DNA of 64,000 nucleotides from Polynucleobacter acidiphobus (GCF_003065385.1 NZ_CP023277.1:262019-326018); one strand, 5' to 3'. Counted from the first letter of the stretch, positions 54,977 to 61,954 are shown. Notes: generated by a model not told the origin, from the sequence alone. Numbers and translations are program-made.

Positions 54977-55096
54977 AGTTGCTGTTACTTGAGTTGCTGT
55001 TCAGAGCTACTCATTTGCCCCAAATACAGCAACTAACTGCATCTCTTACTGCAACTTATTTCTTAATCGCATCTCAATGCAACTCATTACGCGACT
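54977..55096. repeat. Cluster of GCAACT-like hexamers in a divergent intergenic region
   Basis: AGTTGCTGTT occurs twice (54977-54986, 54992-55001). On the plus strand GCAACT is at 55029, 55051 and 55079, GCATCT at 55039 and 55069, and GCGACT at 55091. Eight related hexamers in 120 bases, two inverted, between the gene at 54371 and the gene at 55240, suggest a multi-site protein-binding region or iterons. Confidence 0.5.
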
Positions 55097-55173
55097 CGTA
55101 AATATTTAGTCCTTGTTAATAAAAACCGTATTTTTTCTATCCAAAATTAGCCGATTTTCTAATTAGGAAAAAA

Positions 55174-55183
55174 GAGGTCGACC
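55174..55183 (+). promoter_or_regulatory. GAGGTCGACC element upstream of the DUF6641-type gene
   Basis: Ends 56 bases before the ATG at 55240; its twin is at 54178-54187 before the recombinase gene. See that entry. Confidence 0.55.
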
Positions 55184-55558
55184 AAAACGCCATACCGAAA
55201 ACACACTTAATGAACCCATTAACTACATAGGAGAATCAAATGAGCCAATTAAGTCATCTCAAACTAGTCGCAGTCAAAAAGCCTCGTAATATGCCTGCAA
55301 TTGTTATCCGCAGAAATAAGCTGGGATCCAAACTCTGGGAGCAGATCCAACTAGCTAAAAGTCAGCTGGATGGAACACCATTTGTAGTGATGAAATACAA
55401 AACTGTTAAAGATCGTGAAACAGGGATACGCAAGCAGGTGGAGGTGCCCAAACGCATCAAGCCTTGGTGGTTTCAAAGTGAAGAGGGAAAAGTCTGTGTG
55501 GCATTCCCCCGATTCAGTAGACAGTTAATATTGTCAACAATGAATCAAGGGAGTAGTG

Positions 55559-55840
55559 ATGAAGCGAACCAAATACACCGCTGAGTTCAAATTAGAAGCG
55601 GTTAAGCAGATCTTAGATAAAGGGCATTCAGCAGTTGAGGTATCCAGACGCTTGGGGGTGCCTGTCGGCCTGCTGTATACCTGGACCCGAAAACTCAAGG
55701 GGTCAGATGAGAAACCAATAGAAGACATCAAAGCGCTGCAAGCCGAGATGACCAAACTCAAAGCAGAACTGAGGCGAACCACTGAAGAGCGCGACATCCT
55801 AAAAAAGGCCGCCGCGTACTTTGCCAAAGTGTCCGAGTGA
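55559..55840 (+). CDS. IS3-family transposase OrfA
   Basis: 93 residues: MKRTKYTAEFKLEAVKQILDKG, HTH VSRRLGVPVGLLYTWTRKL, then a coiled helix ALQAEMTKLKAELRRTTEERDILKKAAAYFA. The family signature LRRTTEERDILKKAAAYFA is typical of the IS3/IS51 group. It starts at the ATG at 55559. Confidence 0.92.
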   Translation: MKRTKYTAEFKLEAVKQILDKGHSAVEVSRRLGVPVGLLYTWTRKLKGSDEKPIEDIKALQAEMTKLKAELRRTTEERDILKKAAAYFAKVSE

Positions 55841-56697
55841 AGTACGCGTTTATCAAAGAGCATCGCCAGGAGTTCCGGCTTTTGAGCATGTGCCGGGTTC
55901 TGAAGGTGCACCGCAGTGGCTATTACGCTTGGTTAAAAGAACCTCAATCACCCCGGGCTCTGGAGAACGCCAAGTTATCAGAACAGATCCGTTACTTCTA
56001 TGATCAGAGTATGGGGATTTATGGCAGCCCGCGGATTTACCATGACCTCAGGGAAGCGGGTGTAGCCTGTAGTGAAAACCGAGTGGCAAGACTCATGAAG
56101 GCCTCGCAACTGCGCTCCATCCGCGGGTATAAGCGTCCGCGATATCGGATCGGTAGACCGTCTCTAGTCTCACCCAATCAATTGCAACGTCAATTTACCC
56201 ATGATGCCCCTGATCAAGCCTGGGTGACCGACATTACCTATATCCGAACTTACGAAGGCTGGTTGTACTTGGCGGTAGTGATTGATTTGCACTCCCGATT
56301 AGTGGTTGGCTGGAGCATGCAAGCACGTATGGAAACCCGCTTGGTCCTGGATGCCTTAACGATGGCGGTATGGCGCAGAAAGCCTAAGAATGGTCTTATC
56401 ATCCACTCCGACCAAGGTAGCCAGTTCGGTAGTGATGCATTTGCCCGCTGGTGCAAAGATAATCGATTAAGCCCGAGCATGAGCAGGCGTGGCAACTGCT
56501 GGGATAACGCAGTGGCTGAATCCTTCTTTAGCAGCCTCAAAAGTGAATTAATTAAGAAACGGATTTATCCCACTAGGGCACAAGCCAAATCAGAGATCTT
56601 TGAATACATCGAAGAGTTCTACAATCGGGTAAGGCGTCACAAGCATCTTGCCCAACTAAGTCCAATGGCGTTCGAACAACGTCAAATTGCGTTATGA
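55837..56697 (+). CDS. IS3-family transposase OrfB
   Basis: 286 residues, DDE integrase core: AWVTDITYIRT (Asp), LIIHSDQGSQFGS (Asp) and CWDNAVAESFFSSLKSEL (Glu), with HTH_21 at the N-terminus (YGSPRIYHDLREAGVACSENRVARLM). It overlaps orfA in the -1 frame, so an OrfAB fusion by frameshifting is expected. Confidence 0.93.
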   Translation: MKYAFIKEHRQEFRLLSMCRVLKVHRSGYYAWLKEPQSPRALENAKLSEQIRYFYDQSMGIYGSPRIYHDLREAGVACSENRVARLMKASQLRSIRGYKRPRYRIGRPSLVSPNQLQRQFTHDAPDQAWVTDITYIRTYEGWLYLAVVIDLHSRLVVGWSMQARMETRLVLDALTMAVWRRKPKNGLIIHSDQGSQFGSDAFARWCKDNRLSPSMSRRGNCWDNAVAESFFSSLKSELIKKRIYPTRAQAKSEIFEYIEEFYNRVRRHKHLAQLSPMAFEQRQIAL

Positions 56698-56997
56698 AAA
56701 GTGTCTACGATATTGGGGGAATGCCAGTGTCGCCGTGAAATATGGCAGCTGGACTATAGAGTTGGCCAAAGGTAAGCCTAGCGTGGAGGTGGCTAGTGGA
56801 GAGGCCTTAATAAAAGCTTTGGAATCTATTAAAGCAGCGGTAGAAGCGGGAGAGCTTGATGAGCAGATTGAAGCTGCAAGTGCTGGGCTAAGAGTGGGAT
56901 TTAGGCGTTAACAGAAAGATTTTGATGATTCAAATCTAAAGCATGAGTTGGTTGTATGCTTGCTATAGCGCAACCAATGATTACCTTGTACTGATCT

Positions 56998-57990
56998 ATG
57001 AGCTATACCTCTATTAGCATTCTTAAATTATCAGCAACCCTTCCTCAAGTTAGAGACATTACTGAATTACTTGGGTATAAAAAAGTTAAAAATGCTTTCA
57101 AAGCGCCCAATCAAATCGCAAGCTATTACTGGTTTGATGAAAAGGATTATCGCTCTTGGACGGGTGTTGAGTTGGAGGTATATAAAACAAGAAAAGGTCC
57201 AATTAAGATTTTCACAAGATCAAGAGTTTCGAGAAGTTATTGGGATCTTTTGCAGCAAAATAGAACTTTGAAGTTATTGAGGGATCTATTTGGCGGTCAT
57301 TTTGAAAGTGATGCAGGCAAAAATCGCTATTGGCGTCCAAATGGAGCAGCACCTTCACCGTTGTCCTCCGGTTGTTATCTTGCTCGTTGGAGGTTTCACA
57401 ACAATCTTCAGCGAGCTGAGCTTTATCTGCAGCATCGTAACCTAGGTGGTGACTTAGCAAAAGATGTGCCTTCGGGACTTCCTTTTATAGATGAATTAAA
57501 TCCACGCTTATTATCAAATAATATGTTGGTTCCCTATTTAATAGCGGCATGGGAAGAATATTTCCGAGCAACTTTTACTGCTTGTTTGCGCTACTCTCGG
57601 AAAAGAGAGTCCGCACTAAAGCAAGCAAAGCTTGGCCATGTTGAATTTGAGCAATTGATTGCGGGCAGCCTACAAGCGGAAAGATTAATAGCGGAATCTT
57701 TTTCATTCCAACGTCCAAGCATAATTGCAAAAAATTTTGGATATGTCGATTCTAAAATTGATATTGCCGCAATTTTACGTAAGCCGTATAGAGGTAGAAA
57801 AGAAAGTCTATTTGATCTTATAGAGAATATTGTTAGCGATCGAAATCAGCTTGTACATACTGGAGAAATAAACATCAATCTTTTTGATGCAAAATTAAAG
57901 GCGTTATTTGTAGATTTAACCCAGGCTGTAGACCGCGCATATCAGCATATTGCTAAGCAGAGCAATTTTGATCCAATTTATGATTATTAA
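56998..57990 (+). CDS. Hypothetical protein with C-terminal HEPN-type RNxxxH motif
   Basis: 330 residues, unassigned. The last third is helical (about residues 175-320: LVPYLIAAWEEYFRATFTACLRYSRKR; LFDLIENIVSDRNQLVHTGEI) and contains RNQLVH, matching the R-x4-H motif of HEPN ribonucleases. The first 110 residues hold a beta-rich domain of unknown type (GVELEVYKTRKGPIKIFTRSRVSRSYWD). HEPN proteins often act in toxin-antitoxin or antiphage systems. It is followed after 46 bases by another unknown gene in the same direction. Confidence 0.65.
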   Translation: MSYTSISILKLSATLPQVRDITELLGYKKVKNAFKAPNQIASYYWFDEKDYRSWTGVELEVYKTRKGPIKIFTRSRVSRSYWDLLQQNRTLKLLRDLFGGHFESDAGKNRYWRPNGAAPSPLSSGCYLARWRFHNNLQRAELYLQHRNLGGDLAKDVPSGLPFIDELNPRLLSNNMLVPYLIAAWEEYFRATFTACLRYSRKRESALKQAKLGHVEFEQLIAGSLQAERLIAESFSFQRPSIIAKNFGYVDSKIDIAAILRKPYRGRKESLFDLIENIVSDRNQLVHTGEININLFDAKLKALFVDLTQAVDRAYQHIAKQSNFDPIYDY

Positions 57991-58036
57991 TACATCCTAT
58001 TAAGATCTTAATCAGCACTTCTGGGGGTTATTTTGA

Positions 58037-58570
58037 ATGATTGAATCTTATTATTGGCGAGAAGACCTTCTGGATCATGCTCGAAGACTTAGGCCTGTAA
58101 AAAATCCAAAGCGCTGGAGCGACCGTGCTTTGGTCATTTTTGAAAAAGAACTCATGATTTCTTTTTATATCGTCCGAACCTTACTTGAGAGGGATAAGAC
58201 ATCAAAAAAATCTGATGATTACAGAGTTTCAGTGCGCTGTGTGCCATGGAATAGAAGGTCTCTCACTAAGTTAAATTATTTTGATATTGAGAGGCTTTAT
58301 TCTTTTGATCGCGAATTTGATGACAAGATATCCGTGAAGCATTTAGCCAATCAATTTATTCATTCCAGGGCAATTTTTGCAATACGAGATAAAACTCGAA
58401 ATTGGTCTGAAATTATGCTTTGCTCGGACCGTCAGGCAAAGAATGTTCTTTATAGAGTCTCAATTGATGAAATTCGGAAAACTCTTCTTTTTGTGGGCAA
58501 AGACTATGCCGAATCCTTAAGCTACATATGGGATCCTAAAATTGAGGATTATCAAGTTAAGCGTGGTTGA
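58037..58570 (+). CDS. Hypothetical protein, probable operon partner of the HEPN-motif gene
   Basis: 177 residues, no recognised domain. MIESYYWREDLLDHARRLRPVKNPKRWSDRALVIFEKELMISFYIVRTLLE opens an alpha-helical half; the second half has VKHLANQFIHSRAIFAIRD and LYRVSIDEIRKTLLFVGKDYAESL. A GGGGTT tract but no clear ribosome site precedes the ATG. It could be a regulator or a second subunit; function unknown. Confidence 0.6.
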   Translation: MIESYYWREDLLDHARRLRPVKNPKRWSDRALVIFEKELMISFYIVRTLLERDKTSKKSDDYRVSVRCVPWNRRSLTKLNYFDIERLYSFDREFDDKISVKHLANQFIHSRAIFAIRDKTRNWSEIMLCSDRQAKNVLYRVSIDEIRKTLLFVGKDYAESLSYIWDPKIEDYQVKRG

Positions 58571-58594
58571 CTACCGGGTTTGCTAAATATCTAT

Positions 58595-58741
58595 ATGAAA
58601 AGATATAAGGCAACAGTCAATGCAGCAGGGATGTGGGTGGAGACCATTTTGTACGCCCAAAACCAGGCTCAGGCATATAGGTTGTTTCAAGCTATCTTTG
58701 GAGCCAAAAACGTGCCACATCAACCGCTGCAGATTGGTTAA
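58595..58741 (+). CDS. Small island protein, 48 residues
   Basis: MKRYKATVNAAGMWVETILYAQNQAQAYRLFQAIFG is a compact beta-beta-alpha-like sequence of a type that recurs on integrative elements next to DUF6641-type genes, as far as I can recall. It starts 24 bases after the preceding gene and ends two bases before the next small gene, so the two look coupled. Function unknown. Confidence 0.55.
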   Translation: MKRYKATVNAAGMWVETILYAQNQAQAYRLFQAIFGAKNVPHQPLQIG

Positions 58742-58743
58742 CT

Positions 58744-58905
58744 ATGAGATTCAATGAAATTGCCCCACAAAAACCATTAAGCCCAGAGCAAGCTAGGCTT
58801 AAGTCAATGAAGGAACGTGTAAAGCGCGATCAGCAGGCTGTAAAAGCTGAACGAGCTAGACAGAAGATTAAGGCTGGTCAGGCGGAGTTGGCTAATGTTA
58901 ACTAA
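58744..58905 (+). CDS. Small basic helical island protein, 53 residues
   Basis: MRFNEIAPQKPLSPEQARLKSMKERVKRDQQAVKAERARQKIKAGQAELANVN: proline-containing N-terminus followed by one long charged helix. It starts two bases after the stop of the 48-residue gene. The pair is a known companion set in mobile elements by my recollection; role unknown. Confidence 0.6.
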   Translation: MRFNEIAPQKPLSPEQARLKSMKERVKRDQQAVKAERARQKIKAGQAELANVN

Positions 58906-58912
58906 ATTTCTG

Positions 58913-59254
58913 TCACTTAATCATGTCCCCATATCCCCAAATTACTGTCCCAATGCATACCCAAATTAAGCCGTAATGGGTAGGCAGTATTTTAAAATAA
59001 TCACGAAGTTTTAGCGGTTCTATTAAATCGTTTTCCCCCATGATGGTAAGTTGCTTATGGATTGTGGCTCCTTCATTGGTAGTTCTTATTACATAAAAAC
59101 TTTCCAGAATAATTCCATATAAAACTATCAAACACCCGGACCTGGAAAAAGCAATAGATTGGGCATCGTTGGAGCATAGCTGCCAATAGAAACCGGCACC
59201 CAAGATCGCAAATGGGATAACGTATTTAAGGATAGTTATAATGGTAGATTTCAT
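58913..59254 (-). CDS. Small hydrophobic membrane protein of unknown function
   Basis: 113 residues with three hydrophobic stretches: about 4-24 (IITILKYVIPFAILGAGFYW), 39-57 (SGCLIVLYGIILESFYVI) and 93-110 (YGLIWVCIGTVIWGYG). No motif is recognised. It converges with the 53-residue gene. The AGGAG site before the start supports it as real. Confidence 0.6.
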   Translation of the reverse strand: MKSTIITILKYVIPFAILGAGFYWQLCSNDAQSIAFSRSGCLIVLYGIILESFYVIRTTNEGATIHKQLTIMGENDLIEPLKLRDYFKILPTHYGLIWVCIGTVIWGYGDMIK

Positions 59255-59298
59255 TTGAAGACTCTCCTGCTAGTCTAAACAGAAATTATTAGATTGCT

Positions 59299-59323
59299 CA
59301 AGTGTCTCGAAACACGACACTTG
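59299..59323. repeat. Palindrome CAAGTGTC-N9-GACACTTG
   Basis: Perfect 8-base arms (59299-59306, 59316-59323) directly beyond the tautomerase stop. Read on the minus strand it is closely related to the palindrome at 61079-61101, agreeing at about 20 of 23 positions. Confidence 0.55.
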
Positions 59324-59324
59324 T

Positions 59325-59714
59325 TTAGTGGTGATATCGATATTCCTGAGTCTTACCGCCATAGCCATAGCTAGTAGCCCTAACATCTTGCACATAGATA
59401 TAGCTCTCTTCATGAAGGTTGCCCAGAATTGACCCAAAACCCTCAAATGCTTCCTTGATGTACTGAGCCTTCTCATCTTTGGTATTGGTCTCATCAGTAA
59501 TCTTGATATCAAAGTAAATGCTGTTCTTGCCTTGCTCGCTTAATAGCTTGCCACCCACAAACCAGCAGTCTGTATCTACATATTCAATGGCAATGGCAGT
59601 AACTTCCTTTTTCTTACCCAGAATACGGTGGGTAAGGTCTAGTAGTAGTTCATTAATGGCTTTAGTCGTAGCGATACTCTTTTGTCCGCTGACTTTCACG
59701 TTCAAGATTGGCAT
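59325..59714 (-). CDS. Tautomerase-superfamily protein (4-oxalocrotonate tautomerase-like)
   Basis: 129 residues. After removal of Met the N-terminal Pro of MPILNVKVSG would be the catalytic base. The layout (NELLLDLTHRILGKKKEVTAIAIEYV; SIYFDIKITDETNTKDEKAQYIKEAFEGF) fits a two-motif tautomerase of the longer type. It has a strong AAGGAG site and follows marR on the same strand. A 19-base element shared with the marR promoter lies 38 bases upstream of its start. Confidence 0.82.
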   Translation of the reverse strand: MPILNVKVSGQKSIATTKAINELLLDLTHRILGKKKEVTAIAIEYVDTDCWFVGGKLLSEQGKNSIYFDIKITDETNTKDEKAQYIKEAFEGFGSILGNLHEESYIYVQDVRATSYGYGGKTQEYRYHH

Positions 59715-59751
59715 GTAATCCTCCTTTGTAAATAAATCAAATTATTAAAAC

Positions 59752-59770
59752 TAATTAGCTATGCAACTAT
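59752..59770 (-). promoter_or_regulatory. 19-base element TAATTAGCTATGCAACTAT upstream of the tautomerase gene
   Basis: Identical to 60229-60247 upstream of marR. Read on the minus strand it is an imperfect palindrome, ATAGTTGC-N3-GCTAATTA, the size and kind of site MarR dimers bind. Inferred operator. Confidence 0.65.
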
Positions 59771-59791
59771 TAGGGAAATAAAAAAGTCCCG

Positions 59792-60208
59792 TTACTTCAG
59801 TGCAGAGCTAATGCCCCGAAGTTGTCCAACAACATCTTCAAAATGCTCGGTTCCTAACGTTTTCTTCAGGCGCTTGGTAACAGCTCCACTGGCTGCATTA
59901 ATGGCATCCTTCATTTCAATCGCCTTTTTAGTGGGGTGGATCTCTTGTTCGCGACCATCTTTCTCTGAAGTTAGGCGTTTAATTAGGCCCAATCTCTCCA
60001 AGCCATCTAATCCTCTCGTAGCAGTAGGGCGGCTGATATTCATCTCTAAAGCCAACTCACTTTGTAATAGTGGGGCTTTATCTAAAACCACTCTGAGCAT
60101 GAATGCTTGGGAGGGGGTAAGGCCAAAGGGCTTAAATGCACTAGTCCATTCCCGCTCTAGCTGACGAGCTAGGCTGGTGGTATTGAAATAGAGGCATTGT
60201 TCAAACAT
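59792..60208 (-). CDS. MarR-family transcriptional regulator
   Basis: About 138 residues from the ATG at 60208 (a start at 60226 would add six residues and leave only two bases to the operator). MFEQCLYFNTTSLARQLEREWTSAF, then winged HTH with LTPSQAFMLRVVLDKAPLLQSELALEMNISRPTATRGLDGLERLGLIKR and the wing EKDGREQEIHPTKKA, then the dimerisation helix. Probably represses itself and the tautomerase gene through the repeated 19-base element. Confidence 0.85.
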   Translation of the reverse strand: MFEQCLYFNTTSLARQLEREWTSAFKPFGLTPSQAFMLRVVLDKAPLLQSELALEMNISRPTATRGLDGLERLGLIKRLTSEKDGREQEIHPTKKAIEMKDAINAASGAVTKRLKKTLGTEHFEDVVGQLRGISSALK

Positions 60209-60228
60209 AAGGGTAGTGTAGTACATTT

Positions 60229-60247
60229 TAATTAGCTATGCAACTAT
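60229..60247 (-). promoter_or_regulatory. 19-base element TAATTAGCTATGCAACTAT upstream of marR
   Basis: Exact copy of 59752-59770, same orientation, ending 20 bases before the preferred marR start. Inferred autoregulatory operator. Confidence 0.65.
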
Positions 60248-60262
60248 ATCGTTACCCTCTAT

Positions 60263-61021
60263 CTAAGTGGTGGCTATTTGTATCTCTTTTAATCTTTGTA
60301 TGCGAGGTAGCTCCGGGTCAGTTTCGCACCGTTTGATGAATATCTCAAAGTCACTAATAAGAGAGTCAAAACTATTTAAATCAGCAACGTCTCGATCTTG
60401 AAGGCTTTGAATTAGCTTCTCACGTGGAATGCTTTGAATATATGCATAAGTCTCATTACTGCCGGGGAAAACCCACCATAGTGGATGCTCTTCGCCAAAA
60501 TCAAAGAAAACATGACCTGAGCACTCAGACCAATTTTTAAGAAGATTCCCTTTTGGAAAGAATGTTCGACATTTATTTGGAGATAGTGGGTCAGGGGATT
60601 GTCCATAGACCATGCCATTTTTAAATGGCTCAATATCGCATTTACGTTTTGTGCCATCTACAACCCAAATGAGTTTTTGGTAAAAGTTTTCTCTTGAACG
60701 TCGTTCGTCTAAATTAAGCACTGAATGCTGAAATTCAATAACCCAGCCAGCTTTGGTTTTGACATCTGCAATATGCTTTTCGCCAGTATTGTCATGTTGA
60801 ATATATTCCTGCCAATCGCTGGGAAATTGATCTTTCCAGGAGCGATGCCATTCTGATTCTTTCTCCCACCAGGGGTCACATTGACCTTGATTCTTGTGTG
60901 CCCAGTGATGTACGCGGACTCGTCCACATTTAGCGGTCATTTGACAACCACATGCAGGGCAGAGGCCAGATAGTTTTGGCTCGGCCTCTTGGCGCTGTCC
61001 GTTTACTAGTGAGAATTTCAT
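60263..61021 (-). CDS. CoiA-like nuclease-fold protein
   Basis: 252 residues. The N-terminal zinc ribbon CPACGCQMTAKCGRVRVHHWAHK (about 21-43) is followed by WHRSWKDQFP and the PD-(D/E)XK-like core KHIADVKTKAGWVIEFQHS (about 80-98), the signature of competence CoiA-like proteins. The N-terminal ribbon with HHWAHK and the D..EFQ core are the visible active-site elements. In Gram-positive bacteria CoiA aids DNA uptake; in island contexts such proteins are of unknown role. Palindromes at 61047-61101 lie just upstream. Confidence 0.78.
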   Translation of the reverse strand: MKFSLVNGQRQEAEPKLSGLCPACGCQMTAKCGRVRVHHWAHKNQGQCDPWWEKESEWHRSWKDQFPSDWQEYIQHDNTGEKHIADVKTKAGWVIEFQHSVLNLDERRSRENFYQKLIWVVDGTKRKCDIEPFKNGMVYGQSPDPLSPNKCRTFFPKGNLLKNWSECSGHVFFDFGEEHPLWWVFPGSNETYAYIQSIPREKLIQSLQDRDVADLNSFDSLISDFEIFIKRCETDPELPRIQRLKEIQIATT

Positions 61022-61046
61022 GGATTTATGCTACCCCAAAAGACTA

Positions 61047-61069
61047 GTTTGTCGGGTAACCCGACAAAC
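61047..61069. repeat. Perfect palindrome GTTTGTCGGGT-N-ACCCGACAAAC
   Basis: 11-base arms (61047-61057, 61059-61069) around a single base, 26 bases upstream of the CoiA-like start. Possible operator. Confidence 0.6.
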
Positions 61070-61078
61070 CGTATACCT

Positions 61079-61101
61079 AAGTGTCGCGTTTCGCGACGCT
61101 T
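61079..61101. repeat. Palindrome AGTGTCGCG-TTT-CGCGACGCT
   Basis: Ten bases beyond the previous palindrome. Arms 61080-61088 and 61092-61100 pair with one G-T wobble. Related in sequence to the palindrome at 59299-59323. Confidence 0.55.
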
Positions 61102-61339
61102 GACTGCCTGGTGTGTGTAAGTAGCTGCTTACTGTGAAACCATTGGCCAATATAAGTCTAAAGTTTTGGCACCAAAATGACTCACAAAATAGTCAAAAAT
61201 CAGAGTAAAAATACTTATAAATTTTTGAGAGAAAAGACTTATCAAAGTGCTTATAAACCACTAAAATTAGTGCAGGTTAACAATCTAAGCACTAGATGTA
61301 GTGTTTCACTCTGGAGTAGTTGGGAGCCTGCAAAAAGAA

Positions 61340-61371
61340 AAAGTGGCCGGAATTCGAGCTCCGACCACTTT
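61340..61371. other. Strong hairpin in a structured segment, possible small RNA or minus-strand terminator
   Basis: AAAGTGG (61340-61346) pairs with CCACTTT (61365-61371), and CGGA (61348-61351) with TCCG (61360-61363), leaving an 8-base loop and one mismatch. An outer GGGAG (61322-61326) could pair with CTCCC (61380-61384). Read on the minus strand the stem is followed by T-rich sequence. No tRNA-like fold. Confidence 0.4.
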
Positions 61372-61488
61372 GGTGTCGACTCCCTGGTGAGGTGCCAACG
61401 GTTTTGCTAGATAAGCATATTTAGTTTAACAGTATCTTCTTCTTGCCCGTCAACCCAGGCTAACAACTTTGTTAGAAAGGGTTTTGCC

Positions 61489-61668
61489 ATGGGAAATAAG
61501 CCAGGTCAAAACACTGGTAACCAAGGTGGGATATTCCAGCAAGTGACACTAACGGGCAAGCCTGTCGGTAACTATGTAGCTGTGCCGGATCATCGCCCAT
61601 TGCCTCCGACAACTAAGCCGGGGCATACGTGGAAGCCAGTGGTAACAACACCAAACAATAAACGTTAA
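61489..61668 (+). CDS. Small YjzC-like protein, 59 residues
   Basis: MGNKPGQNTGNQGGIFQQVTLTGKPVGNYVAVPDHRPLPPTTKPGHTWKP: Pro/Gly/Thr-rich, similar in shape to YjzC-type small proteins with the ending PLPPTTKPGHTW. A likely structural element or envelope/stress protein; function unknown. The ATG has an AAAGGG-type site, and a strong terminator follows directly. Confidence 0.65.
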   Translation: MGNKPGQNTGNQGGIFQQVTLTGKPVGNYVAVPDHRPLPPTTKPGHTWKPVVTTPNNKR

Positions 61669-61674
61669 GGTGGG

Positions 61675-61699
61675 TGAGGGGGATTCCCCCTCATTTTTT
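61675..61699 (+). terminator. Intrinsic terminator after the small YjzC-like gene
   Basis: TGAGGGGG (61675-61682) and CCCCCTCA (61686-61693) pair around ATT, followed by six T (61694-61699). It starts seven bases after the stop codon. Confidence 0.9.
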
Positions 61700-61726
61700 G
61701 ATTAAATTTAATTTGGGTTGGTTGTT

Positions 61727-61954
61727 ATGGAAAGATATAAAAATCTAAGCGGTAAATCTAACATTCACTCCTATCAATTGCATAGCGATTCAATTGATAT
61801 ATTGTTTAACGATGGATGGTTTTATTCTTACTCGAATGCGAGTGCGGGCGGTGGAAACATTGACCAAATGAAATTGTTAGCTACTAATGGCTTTGGTCTC
61901 AATGGATTTATTATGAGACACGTTAAAAAACTTTATGAAAGAAAATGGAGGTAG
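61727..61954 (+). CDS. KTSC-like small protein
   Basis: 75 residues from the ATG at 61727. MERYKNLSGKSNIHSYQLHSDSIDILFNDGWFYSYSNASAGGGNIDQMKLLATNGFGLNGFIMRHVKKLYE: strand pattern with a hydrophobic YxY turn and a C-terminal helix, like the KTSC fold. Such proteins are often unlinked singletons. It ends 27 bases before the arginase-like gene and could be its operon partner. Confidence 0.65.
   Translation: MERYKNLSGKSNIHSYQLHSDSIDILFNDGWFYSYSNASAGGGNIDQMKLLATNGFGLNGFIMRHVKKLYERKWR

Larger units (their letters stand above)
55499..56726 (+). mobile_element. IS3-family insertion sequence (IS3/IS51-like subgroup), complete
   Basis: Ends TGGCATTCCCCC (55499 onward) and GGGGGAATGCCA (to 56726) are inverted repeats in the TG...CA form. 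They are bounded by a 3-base direct repeat GTG (55496-55498, 56727-56729), the usual duplication for this subgroup. Length 1228 bases. It carries orfA and orfB in -1 overlapping frames and looks intact and recent. It is a different element from the IS407-type copies at 42257 and 62820. Confidence 0.92.
55240..56911 (+). pseudogene. DUF6641-type island gene interrupted by an IS3-family element
   Basis: The 5' part (55240-55498) encodes MSQLSHLKLVAVKKPRNMPA...KQVEVPKRIKPWWFQ. The 3' part (56730-56911) encodes AVKYGSWTIELAKGKPSVEV...ELDEQIEAASAGLRVGFRR. Removing the insertion and one copy of the GTG target duplication rejoins them in frame to a 146-residue protein of the DUF6641 type, a family I associate with integrative elements; its function is unknown. 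The ATG has an AGGAG site. As it stands the gene is broken, although the 5' frame runs 114 codons into the IS. Confidence 0.85.
61022..61488. other. Gap with palindromes and a strong hairpin, no clear gene
   Basis: About 467 bases between the leftward CoiA-like gene and a small rightward gene. It contains the palindromes at 61047-61069 and 61079-61101, the CACTAA-AA-TTAGTG palindrome near 61258, a hairpin at 61340-61371, and CTAACAA-N2-TTGTTAG at 61460-61475. A 77-codon frame at 61177-61410 is open but its composition is not protein-like. Confidence 0.5.

Noticed and set aside
61351..61380. Restriction-site-like run (GAATTC, GAGCTC, GTCGAC) suggesting vector contamination
   Set aside because: The sites lie inside a natural-looking hairpin and the surrounding sequence is continuous AT-rich bacterial DNA; no vector backbone follows.
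61177..61410. 77-codon frame in the 61.0-61.5 kb gap
   Set aside because: Composition is not protein-like and its 3' half coincides with the hairpin segment; more likely non-coding.
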